DNA of 41,315 bases from Phaeodactylibacter sp. Lineage in GTDB: Bacteria; Bacteroidota; Bacteroidia; Chitinophagales; Saprospiraceae. Within the stretch, counting starts at the first letter, position 1, and every line of letters begins with the position of its first letter. The translations under genes and the position numbers were made by a program. The notes below the pieces were generated by a model. It did no database searches. It was not told where the DNA came from and saw only the letters and a list, made by a program, of their open reading frames with translations. The stretch covers positions 1 to 41,315 of the forward strand of contig JAGFJD010000387.1 of NCBI GenBank assembly GCA_024102975.1, given 5' to 3'. Of the stretch, positions 18,145 through 25,772 are shown piece by piece.

Positions 18145-21138
18145 ATGAAAAAATTGAACTTTACACTTAAAAGGATCGGGCTGCAGTACCTGCAGGCTAT
18201 CCTTCTGATCCTGGTAATTCCTTCTATCGGGTTCGGCCAGTTGCCGGCCGGGACGTACAGCGTAGGGCCCACCGGCGATTACGCTTCTCTGGGCGAGGCG
18301 TTCGACGTCATCAAAAGCGACAGCATCGCTGGAGATATCGTCCTGGAACTCCAGAACAGCCACGTAGAGAGCAACCTCGCCATTGACGGGGTAGGGTACA
18401 GCACCGCCACCATTACCATCCGGCCGGAGGCGGGCGCGCAGTTTGTCCTGTTCGACGGGCGCACTCATTTTACGGGCGGTTCCCAGAATATGATCTTCGA
18501 TGGCCGCCCGGGCGGCGAAGGCGACCCTTTCCCCGGAGGAAATCCGGTGATGATCTTCCGCCTGAACGACAATACCAATACTAACGGCGCCATCCACCAG
18601 CAGGCTGCCGGCGCGCTGACGGTGCGCTATGTAGAGGTGCGCGCCGATTCTAAACATGGCATTTACTCCCAGTTCGCCAATACCATTACCATTGAAAACT
18701 GCCGGATAAAAAGCTTCCAGAACGGTTTTGTGCCCAACCCGGAAAACCTCAATACCGAAGCCATCCGGACGCTCTTTTCCGGCGGCAACATTACCATCCG
18801 CAACAACCGGATCGAAGGCTGGAAAGGGTCGGACGGCTTTACCGAACTGGGCGGGATATTCATGTTGCACCCCAATCAAACTGCAGGTGACCCGGTTACC
18901 TGGATCATTGAAAATAATTCCATAATCCTGGATAAACCGGCAGGCATTCCTTTTTGTATGGGCATCCGCCTGAACACAAATAACGGCTGGACTTTTGAGG
19001 GCAACGAATACAAAGTGCGCCACAACACCATCCTGCTGCGCGGCACGAACAGCAACGACGACGAAGGGGCGGTGAGCGGCGCCTTCTCCCGCCAGGCCAA
19101 CGCCGCCCTGCCCGCGCACAGCATGGAGGTGAAAAACAACATCTTCGTCAACCAAATTCAGAATACGGGCGGGCAGTCCGTTACCCACGGTGCCCTTTGG
19201 ATCCGCGCTGATGCCGGCGGGGTGCTGGAAAACGCCGATTTTGATTTTAACAATTACCGTTCCGCCGGTGGCATCGCGTCGGTTGGGAATCCAGCAAGCT
19301 CTGTAGCATACGCCAGCCTGGGCGACTGGCAGGCCTTCTCCATCCAGGATGAAAACACCACCAACGTCAACCCGCCCTTTACCAACGCCGCCACCGGCGA
19401 CTTGTCTCTGAACGTGCCCACCGACGGCAGCGAAACCTGGTTCATCGGCACCGGGCTGGGGGTAGCGGAAGATATACTGGGCACATCCAGGAAACCATTT
19501 ACTCCGACCAAGGGCGCTTACGAAGTCGTTTTCCCCTGTATCCCCGGTGGCGTGTACACTGTCGCTGCCGACCCCGGCGCACCCGGCTCTGCCGACTACG
19601 CTTCGCTGGAGGACGCCTTCCTGGATATTCAACTCAAGTGCCTGGACGGGGAAGTAGTGCTCGAGCTCGAAAGTGGCTTTACGGCGGACAACCTCAGCCT
19701 GGTTGGCGCCGGCGACCCCAACTACACAGTGACCGTACGCCCGGAAGCCAATGCATTGTTTACGCTTTTCTCCGGCCGGACCCATATTACCGGCGGTTCG
19801 GAAAACATCATCTTCGACGGGCGGCCGGGCGGCACCGGCGACCCCTTCCCCGGCGGAAACGCCGTCATGATCTTCCGCCAGAACGACAATACCAATGCCA
19901 ACGGCGCCATCCACCAGCAGGCCGCCGGCGCGCTGACAGTCCGTTATGCAGAAGTGCGCGCCGATTCCAAATACGGGATTTATTCCCAGTTTGCCAATAC
20001 CATTACCATTGAAAACTGCCGGATCAGAAGCTTCCAGAACGGCTATGTGCCCAATCAGGACAACATCAACACCGAAGCCATCCGCACGCTTTTCTCCGGC
20101 GGCAACATCACCATACGCAACAACCTGATCAGCGGCTGGAAAGGGGCGGATAACCTGACCGAACTGGGCGGCATTTTTATGCTCCATCCCAACCAGACGG
20201 CCGGCGCGCCGGTTACCTGGATCGTCGAGAACAACTCCATCGTGCTGGATAAACCGGCAAACGTGGGCTTCTGCATGGGCATTCGCCTGAACACCAGCAA
20301 CGGGTGGACTTTCGAAAACAATCAGTATCTGGTACGCCACAACACTGTTTTGTTGCGCGGCACGAACAACAACGACGACGGCGGGGCCGTCACCGGCGCA
20401 TTCGCCCGCCAGGCCAACGCCGCCCTGCCGGCTCACAGTATGGAAGTAAAGAACAATATTTTTGTCAACCGGATCGAAAATTCAGGGGGGCAATCCGTTT
20501 CTCATGGCGCGCTATGGATTCGCGCTGATGCAGGCGGCGTGCTGGAGAACGCCGATTTTGACCACAACGATTACTACTCAGCGCAGGCCATCGCATCGGT
20601 AGGCAACCCGGCTGCCGGATCAACAGCGTATGCCGGCCTGGCCGACTGGCAGTCTTTTGCCGGCCAGGACGGCGCCACCACCAACGTCAATCCAACGTTT
20701 GCCAACCCGGATGCCGGCAACCTGGCGCTTGATCCCGCAGCTCTGGCCGCAGATGACTTCTGGGTACTGGGCACGAACCTGGGCGTAGCCACCGACATCA
20801 ACGGCGTGCCGCGCGCCGGCAACGCGCCGACAAAGGGCGCCTACGAACAGGATGTGGTCTCCGGCCTGCGCGATATCCAGGACCTGTCCGGCACCCTCCG
20901 CGTTTTCCCCAACCCGGCGGGAGCAATGCTGAACGTGCAGATGGACAACCCCATGCGCGGGCGGGTGCGCATTGCCGTGACCAACGTTATGGGACAGGAA
21001 CTGCGGTCATTCGAGGCAACTAAAAGCCAGGACTTTTTCCGCGTGGAGGCCAGCCTGGAAGGGTTGCCGAAGGGCCTGCTGTTCGTCGTTGCGGGCAGCA
21101 ACGGATACCAGGCGGTGCAAAAAGTGATTCGCCAATAA
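18145..21138 (+). CDS. Secreted protein with two near-identical beta-helix-like halves and a type IX sorting tail
   Basis: About 997 residues from ATG 18145 (MKKLNFTLKR, then a hydrophobic stretch ending GFGQ); an ATG at 18124 is possible. Two repeat units of about 420 residues each (about 45-460 and 484-903) share long identical blocks such as NGAIHQQAAGALTVRY, YSQFANTITIENCRI and TEAIRTLFSGGNITIRNN. Asn-rich ladder-like turns suggest a right-handed beta-helix. The tail (LRVFPNPAGAMLNVQ to the end) is a Por sorting signal. The gene stands alone between its own operator and a terminator. I recognise no catalytic motif, so polymer binding and lyase/hydrolase activity are both open. Confidence 0.82.
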   Translation: MKKLNFTLKRIGLQYLQAILLILVIPSIGFGQLPAGTYSVGPTGDYASLGEAFDVIKSDSIAGDIVLELQNSHVESNLAIDGVGYSTATITIRPEAGAQFVLFDGRTHFTGGSQNMIFDGRPGGEGDPFPGGNPVMIFRLNDNTNTNGAIHQQAAGALTVRYVEVRADSKHGIYSQFANTITIENCRIKSFQNGFVPNPENLNTEAIRTLFSGGNITIRNNRIEGWKGSDGFTELGGIFMLHPNQTAGDPVTWIIENNSIILDKPAGIPFCMGIRLNTNNGWTFEGNEYKVRHNTILLRGTNSNDDEGAVSGAFSRQANAALPAHSMEVKNNIFVNQIQNTGGQSVTHGALWIRADAGGVLENADFDFNNYRSAGGIASVGNPASSVAYASLGDWQAFSIQDENTTNVNPPFTNAATGDLSLNVPTDGSETWFIGTGLGVAEDILGTSRKPFTPTKGAYEVVFPCIPGGVYTVAADPGAPGSADYASLEDAFLDIQLKCLDGEVVLELESGFTADNLSLVGAGDPNYTVTVRPEANALFTLFSGRTHITGGSENIIFDGRPGGTGDPFPGGNAVMIFRQNDNTNANGAIHQQAAGALTVRYAEVRADSKYGIYSQFANTITIENCRIRSFQNGYVPNQDNINTEAIRTLFSGGNITIRNNLISGWKGADNLTELGGIFMLHPNQTAGAPVTWIVENNSIVLDKPANVGFCMGIRLNTSNGWTFENNQYLVRHNTVLLRGTNNNDDGGAVTGAFARQANAALPAHSMEVKNNIFVNRIENSGGQSVSHGALWIRADAGGVLENADFDHNDYYSAQAIASVGNPAAGSTAYAGLADWQSFAGQDGATTNVNPTFANPDAGNLALDPAALAADDFWVLGTNLGVATDINGVPRAGNAPTKGAYEQDVVSGLRDIQDLSGTLRVFPNPAGAMLNVQMDNPMRGRVRIAVTNVMGQELRSFEATKSQDFFRVEASLEGLPKGLLFVVAGSNGYQAVQKVIRQ

Positions 21139-21171
21139 ATTTGATATTTGCAAACGCTTTATTACCAAGTC

Positions 21172-21208
21172 AGGCCATGGTTCGAAACCGTGGCCTGGCC
21201 TTTCATTT
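21172..21208 (+). terminator. Probable terminator after the duplicated beta-helix gene
   Basis: AGGCCATGGTT (21172-21182) pairs with AACCGTGGCCT (21186-21196), with one G-T wobble and a three-base loop. It is followed by GGCCTTTCATTT. Because it lies 34 bases after the preceding stop, it also argues that the next gene starts at 21228 rather than at an earlier in-frame ATG at 21141. Confidence 0.6.
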
Positions 21209-21227
21209 AACCGTAAGCGGCCAAAAC

Positions 21228-22502
21228 ATGAACTTCCTATCCCGTTTCATACAAAAAGAAAAACTGGCGTTCGGGCGTTTTGGCGACGACGCCAGGCGGC
21301 TCATCATGGTCAACCTGGTGTACGGCCTGGCCTATCCTTTTATCACGTTGTTCTCCAGCGCTTTCGTATTCGGCCGGTCCTCCGACCCCGTGCTGGTCAT
21401 TTATTATCAATACGGATGGTTTGTAGGGTTGATCGCCGGATATTTCGCCAACGGCCTGTTGCTGCGGCGATACGACATCCGGAAGCTGTTTTTCGGAGGC
21501 ATGGTCCTCAGCATCATTTCCCTGCTGGGGCTGATCTTTTTTGCGGAAGTGAAAGCGGGCAACGTTTTCCCGCTCGGCGCGCTGGTGGGCCTGGGCAGCG
21601 GCCTGTACTGGTCGAACCGGAATTTCCTGTCCATGCTGACGACCAACGACGAGAACCGGAATTTTTTCACGGGCATCGAACAGTTCATCATCATCAGCGG
21701 CAACGTCATTTCTCCCCTCATCCTGGGTGTCTTTTTCTGGCTGGGCGAACAATACGGATGGTACAGCAGCCAGCGGGTCTACGAAGTTTCCAGCCTGGTG
21801 GTGTTGCTGATCGTGCTGCTCGCCGGCCGGGTGATCATGGCCAGCAACTTCCGGAGCCCGGAAATCCGGTGGTTTGCCTACTGGAAGTTCAGCGGTTTCT
21901 GGCAGAAACAGCGTTTGCTGACTTTTCTGGTCGGCATGCTGGAGAGCGGCTTCATGATCATTCCGCTGCTGCTGATCCTGACCTTGATCGGCGGGGAAGC
22001 TTCTTTCGGTTTCATCGAGGCTTCCAGTACTCTGCTCTCCGTGGTCACTATTTACTACGTCGGGAAAGTGTCCCGCCCCGAACACCGCACCCGGATCATC
22101 CTTGCCGGGGCGGTATGCATTACCATCGCCGGCCTGATGGTGGGCTTGCTGTATTCAGTTGTTGGCATCATTTTCCTGAAGGTGTTTCAGGTCATGGCCG
22201 ACCCGCTTACCCACAGTTCTTTCCGGGCCACCATGTTTACCAGTGTCGAGCGGGCGGCCCACATCGAAAAGCGCCATCCTTATACGTATATGATGGACAA
22301 TGAGTATTTCCTCAACGGCGGGCGCATTGCCGGCGGAGGGGTGTTCCTGCTGCTCAATTTTCTGGGATCTCAGGAAATTGCCTTGCGGTATTCCCTGCTG
22401 ATCCTGGCGGTGATGCAATTCGGCTCGGTTTACCTGACGGAATACCTGCTGCGGTCGAACCTGCAGTTCAAGCGGGAGAAGCTGGCGGCGGCGGTGCAAT
22501 AG
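21228..22502 (+). CDS. Major facilitator superfamily transporter
   Basis: 424 residues with about twelve hydrophobic segments, among them LIMVNLVYGLAYPFITLFSS, VLVIYYQYGWFVGLIAGYFA and FLVGMLESGFMIIPLLLILT. A family-like loop with GLGSGLYWSNRNFLSML lies between segments. I start at ATG 21228, directly before the first amphipathic lead and after the terminator hairpin. It has no locus operator in front, and the substrate is unknown. Its place beside the GH3 gene and within the PUL suggests sugar or oligosaccharide movement across the inner membrane. Export and drug-type functions cannot be excluded. Confidence 0.85.
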   Translation: MNFLSRFIQKEKLAFGRFGDDARRLIMVNLVYGLAYPFITLFSSAFVFGRSSDPVLVIYYQYGWFVGLIAGYFANGLLLRRYDIRKLFFGGMVLSIISLLGLIFFAEVKAGNVFPLGALVGLGSGLYWSNRNFLSMLTTNDENRNFFTGIEQFIIISGNVISPLILGVFFWLGEQYGWYSSQRVYEVSSLVVLLIVLLAGRVIMASNFRSPEIRWFAYWKFSGFWQKQRLLTFLVGMLESGFMIIPLLLILTLIGGEASFGFIEASSTLLSVVTIYYVGKVSRPEHRTRIILAGAVCITIAGLMVGLLYSVVGIIFLKVFQVMADPLTHSSFRATMFTSVERAAHIEKRHPYTYMMDNEYFLNGGRIAGGGVFLLLNFLGSQEIALRYSLLILAVMQFGSVYLTEYLLRSNLQFKREKLAAAVQ

Positions 22503-22763
22503 GTTAGTGCCGGAGGCACTGGTGTCAGAATGAAGTTCCTGGGGGGGGTATTGGTTATTAGTTATTGGTTAATTAGTTATTTCCAAACCGGAAACCTAAG
22601 CCGTTGATTGCCAGCGAACAACCAACAAAGGCATTCTGCTCCCGGCGGGAAAATAACTGCCCCGTTATTTAGTGCCAACCGCACTAGTGTCAACATATTG
22701 GCTGGCAATCAACGGCTAAAGGACTGCATCCGGGCAATAACCAACAACCAACAACCGGCGCCT
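22503..22763. other. Hairpin-rich intergenic spacer between converging genes
   Basis: This 261-base spacer separates the stop ends of the MFS and GH3 genes. It holds TAGTGCC...GCACT(G/A)GTGTCA twice (22505-22526 and 22670-22691), each a small hairpin, and an AATAAC/GTTATT hairpin at 22652-22669. A perfect 17-bp inverted repeat spans 22599-22717. Phrases of the TTGGTTATTAG and AACCAACAA type are tandemly repeated. It may act as a two-way transcription end, but no T-run is clean. Confidence 0.55.
22599..22717. repeat. Element bounded by a perfect 17-bp inverted repeat
   Basis: AGCCGTTGATTGCCAGC at 22599-22615 is exactly complementary to GCTGGCAATCAACGGCT at 22701-22717. About 85 bases between them include an inner hairpin at 22652-22669 and one TAGTGCC unit. 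The size and symmetry fit a non-autonomous palindromic repeat or a large terminator-like structure. Confidence 0.7.
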
Positions 22764-25343
22764 TTACAGCTTCCCGGGCGCTCCCACCCTTCGCACTGTT
22801 TTGGAGGCGAGGCCGTCCGCGTGGCCGGGCTGCCCTCCACCAACAGCTATTATTATCGTTCCGGGTTCCAACAGGAAAAACCCTTCTTCGTTTATTCGGG
22901 CCAATTGCCGGGCATCGAGGGAAAATGCCAGGCGGGTTTCCTGGCCTGGATCCAGATAAACTTTCTGAAAGCCCTGCAGGGAGTGGATGGGCGTCCGCCC
23001 GTAAGTATCCGGTAAAGAAACGTACAGCTGGGCCACCTCTGCTCCGGCCCGGGCGCCGGCGTTGCGGACGGAGACGGAGACGGTCAATTGCTCGCCTTTG
23101 GTAGTAACCTCATCGGGAACCTCCAACTGCGTATACTCAAAGCGCGTGTAGCTCAGGCCATGGCCGAAAGGGAAAAGTACAGGCCCCTTGAAGAAGCGGT
23201 ACGTGCGGTTTTCCATGCTGTAATCTTCAAAGGGCGGCAGGTTTTCGGTAGAGCGGTAGAACGTCACCGGCAGTTTACCAGAAGGGTTGTGCCTGCCCAG
23301 CAGAACATCTGCCACGGCGCCGCCGCCGGCCTGCCCCGGGTACCAGGCCTCCAGGATGGCCTGGCACTGCCTGGCCGCCGGCCCCAGCGCCAGGGCCCCG
23401 CCGTTCATCAGCACCAGGACCACCGGCTTTCCGGTTTGGTGGAGCTTTGCCAGGAAGGCCTCCTGCACATCCGGCAGCTCAATGCGGGTCCGGTCTCCCT
23501 CCCGGAAGCCGTCAATTTGAAAAGGAACCTCTTCTCCTTCCAGCCGGGGGGACAGCCCCATGACGGCAACAACGACATCGGCCCTGGCTGCCACATTCAG
23601 CGCTCTGGCCTCCGGGTTGACGGCGCCGTCTTTTGGCGTCGACCAGGCGAGGGCAGCGCTGCCGAAATCCCTTAATTTCCTTACTTCCAGCCGGATGGGG
23701 CAGGGCTGGCCTTTCCGAAGCGGAATCTTTACGGACGGCATGCCGGTAAAAGCGCCGGCCCAGTTGTCGATGGCCAGTTCGCCGTTGATATACAGGCAAA
23801 AGAACTGCTGGCAAAAAGCCCCCACTTCGTACAAGCCGTCTTCCGGGGGGCAGAGGAACCCCTCCCAGCACACCGAGTAGCCATCGGCAGGAAGGCCATC
23901 GGCGGGGGGATCCACAAACCAGTTGAAGTTGACCTCCGGGTCGGTGCGGGTAAGGGCCGGCTGCCCCTCCAGGCCGGGATTGCTGAAATAGGATGCCTTT
24001 AAACCAGGCTGCCCGCTTTCTGCTCGAAGATAGTCCGCCGGTATGATTTCCAGGACCGGCACGCCTTCGGACAGCGGGCAGCCTTCTTCCAGCCAGACTT
24101 CGGCGCCCTCGGGCAAAGCCCGGCGCAGCCCCTCCCAGACGGTCACGGTTTCCGATGGCAGGCCATTGTAATTGCCCCACTGGACGTAAGGGGCATTGGC
24201 ATTGGGCCCGACAACGGCGATTTTTAAAGGCTGCTCCGGCAGGGGTAATATGTCATTGTCATTTTTCAGCAACACCATAGAAGCTCTGGCGGCATCCAGG
24301 GCGAGCTTGCGGTGGGCCGGGCAATCTACCGCTTCAAAAGGAATTTGGGCATAAGGCACCTCTTCAGGAGGGTCGAACATGCCAAGCCGAAAGCGTGCCG
24401 TCAGCAATCTGGTGGCAGCTTTCCGAAGGGCTTCCTCGCTGGTCAGGTTCTTTTCAAGCGCTCCGGCCAGTTCGTTATAAGCCGAGGGGTAGAAGTACAT
24501 GCAATGCAGGTCGTTGCCGTTGTTGAGGGCCAGAGCGGCGGCGGCCTCGGGGCTGTCCGCCAGTTTGTGGTGCAGGTATATATCTTCGATGGCGCCGCAG
24601 TCGGAAACGACGTACCCCTCAAAGCCCCACTTATTCCTCAGAATATCAGCCAGCAGGCGGGGGCTGGCACAGCAGGCCTCGCCGTTTACCCTCGAATAGG
24701 CGCCCATGACAGAATAAGCTTTCCCTTCTTTTACAGCCATTTCAAACTGCGGCAGGTAAGTTTCCCATAGGTCTCTTTCATCCACTGCCGCGTTAAAAGA
24801 ATGGCGGAGGCCCTCAGGGCCACTGTGCGCTGCAAAATGCTTGGGGGTAGCGATGGTTTTGAAATAAACAGGGTGTCCGCCCTGCAGGCCCCGGACGAAA
24901 GCCACAGCCAGGCGGCCCGTCAGGTAAGGGTCTTCGCCGTAGGTCTCCTGCCCTCTGCCCCAGCGCGGATCCCGGTAAATATTGATGTTGGGCGACCACA
25001 TGGTCAGGCCGTGGAACATGCCCCGGTAGCCGCGCCGTTCCGCTTCGTGGTGCTTGGCCCGGGCTTCGTCGGCCGTAGCGTCGGCCACTTTTTCCAGCAG
25101 GCCGGTATCCCAGCCCGACGCCAGCCCGATGGCCTGCGGAAAAACGGTGGCCAGGCCCGCTCTGGCCACCCCGTGCAGGCATTCGTTCCACCAGTTGTAC
25201 TCGGGAATGCCCAGGCGGGGAATGGCCGGCGAATTGTTGTGTAGCTGGCTGATGACTTCTTCTATGGTCATTTGCTGTACCAGTTGTCCGGCGCGTTCAG
25301 CAGGAGGCGCTTTAACATCGTCCATGGCGTAATGGGTTTTCAC
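22764..25343 (-). CDS. GH3 beta-glycosidase with inserted PA14 domain (beta-xylosidase/beta-glucosidase type)
   Basis: 859 residues. The N-terminal barrel has NWWNECLHGVARAG, the family block NINIYRDPRWGRGQETYGED, and the nucleophile Asp248 in VVSDCGAIEDIY. The alpha/beta sandwich contains a PA14-like insertion (KASYFSNPGLEG to DNWAGAF), which often shapes substrate choice in GH3. A fibronectin-III-like domain ends the protein (EVAQLYVSLPDTYGRTPI). The RDPRWGRGQETYGEDP wording resembles beta-xylosidases, but PA14-type GH3s include glucosidases. The first codon is GTG 25343, with ATG 25325 also possible. Neither gives a signal peptide, so the enzyme seems cytoplasmic, unlike the other hydrolases here. 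It is transcribed alone, leftward, behind its own operator. Confidence 0.93.
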   Translation of the reverse strand: MKTHYAMDDVKAPPAERAGQLVQQMTIEEVISQLHNNSPAIPRLGIPEYNWWNECLHGVARAGLATVFPQAIGLASGWDTGLLEKVADATADEARAKHHEAERRGYRGMFHGLTMWSPNINIYRDPRWGRGQETYGEDPYLTGRLAVAFVRGLQGGHPVYFKTIATPKHFAAHSGPEGLRHSFNAAVDERDLWETYLPQFEMAVKEGKAYSVMGAYSRVNGEACCASPRLLADILRNKWGFEGYVVSDCGAIEDIYLHHKLADSPEAAAALALNNGNDLHCMYFYPSAYNELAGALEKNLTSEEALRKAATRLLTARFRLGMFDPPEEVPYAQIPFEAVDCPAHRKLALDAARASMVLLKNDNDILPLPEQPLKIAVVGPNANAPYVQWGNYNGLPSETVTVWEGLRRALPEGAEVWLEEGCPLSEGVPVLEIIPADYLRAESGQPGLKASYFSNPGLEGQPALTRTDPEVNFNWFVDPPADGLPADGYSVCWEGFLCPPEDGLYEVGAFCQQFFCLYINGELAIDNWAGAFTGMPSVKIPLRKGQPCPIRLEVRKLRDFGSAALAWSTPKDGAVNPEARALNVAARADVVVAVMGLSPRLEGEEVPFQIDGFREGDRTRIELPDVQEAFLAKLHQTGKPVVLVLMNGGALALGPAARQCQAILEAWYPGQAGGGAVADVLLGRHNPSGKLPVTFYRSTENLPPFEDYSMENRTYRFFKGPVLFPFGHGLSYTRFEYTQLEVPDEVTTKGEQLTVSVSVRNAGARAGAEVAQLYVSLPDTYGRTPIHSLQGFQKVYLDPGQETRLAFSLDARQLARINEEGFFLLEPGTIIIAVGGGQPGHADGLASKTVRRVGAPGKL

Positions 25344-25410
25344 ATTTTCATTTACTTTCTGAAAACTAGAAAATCCCTTTTTTTTCCGGGGGCTTCTGCC
25401 CGAGATAGGG

Positions 25411-25432
25411 TTTCCGGCAACGTTATTTCAGG
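25411..25432. promoter_or_regulatory. LacI-type operator facing GH3
   Basis: TTTCCGGCAACGTT is a perfect left half of the locus palindrome including the central CG; the right half decays to ATTTCAGG. It lies 67 bp upstream of the GH3 start on the minus strand. The other copies at 18034 and 33699 also lie within about 90 bp of their genes. Confidence 0.68.
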
Positions 25433-25697
25433 TTTCAACCTGCCGGTTTTTTGGGTAATCCTGCCTGGCTGGACCCGGCAGTGTTTGCCTGTCACTACAG
25501 TAATGGCAGGCAGGCTGTTCCAGCGGCCGGCAGGTTTATCGGAAATACGGCAGGGCAGGTACCGGGAGTTGCCGGCGAAAACCGTCTCCGACAAACGCTG
25601 CCGGTTTCAGCAACACGGGAACTTACTCGAAACCCGGCAGGTTGAGGCGTCATGAAAACGGGTATGCACAGCAGGCTTCCTATTTCTCAAAAAAACA

Positions 25698-25719
25698 TTT
25701 CCGGCAACGTTTTCTCGGC
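25698..25719. promoter_or_regulatory. LacI-type operator facing the sulfatase operon
   Basis: TTTCCGGCAACGTT matches the left half exactly, as at 25411; the right half reads TTCTCGGC. It ends 53 bp before the first possible start of the sulfatase gene. With the GH3 copy 287 bp away, the two could be bridged by one tetrameric repressor, but that is speculation. Confidence 0.68.
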
Positions 25720-25772
25720 TGGCTTTTTGTTTAGAAAAATTGATTGCTTTGTAGAAAGAACGCGATTGATCC

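Larger units (their letters stand above)
25344..25772. other. Divergent regulatory region between GH3 and the sulfatase operon
   Basis: About 430 bases without a gene. It contains two LacI-type operator copies (25411-25432 near GH3, 25698-25719 near the sulfatase). Between them is a zone rich in CCGGCAGG/CCTGCCGG-like words, including an inverted repeat TGCCTG...CAGGCA at about 25487-25513, a half-site GTTGCCGG at 25568-25575 and a degenerate site AAACGCTGCCGGTTT at 25592-25606. TTGCTTTG at 25744-25751 resembles the Bacteroidota -7 element TAnnTTTG with one mismatch. Confidence 0.6.

Noticed and set aside
18097..20436. Very long open frame on the minus strand opposite the duplicated beta-helix gene
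   Set aside because: It mirrors the codon pattern of the plus-strand gene, has no signal peptide or recognisable domain, and repeats only because the sense gene repeats.
21144..21165. GCAAACGCTTTATTA near the MFS gene as a sixth operator
   Set aside because: It keeps only AAACG, without CCGG on either side, and lies before the terminator of the previous gene.
21141..21227. Earlier ATG 21141 as start of the MFS gene
   Set aside because: It would make the gene cover the terminator hairpin at 21172-21196 and add 29 residues with no membrane-protein character.
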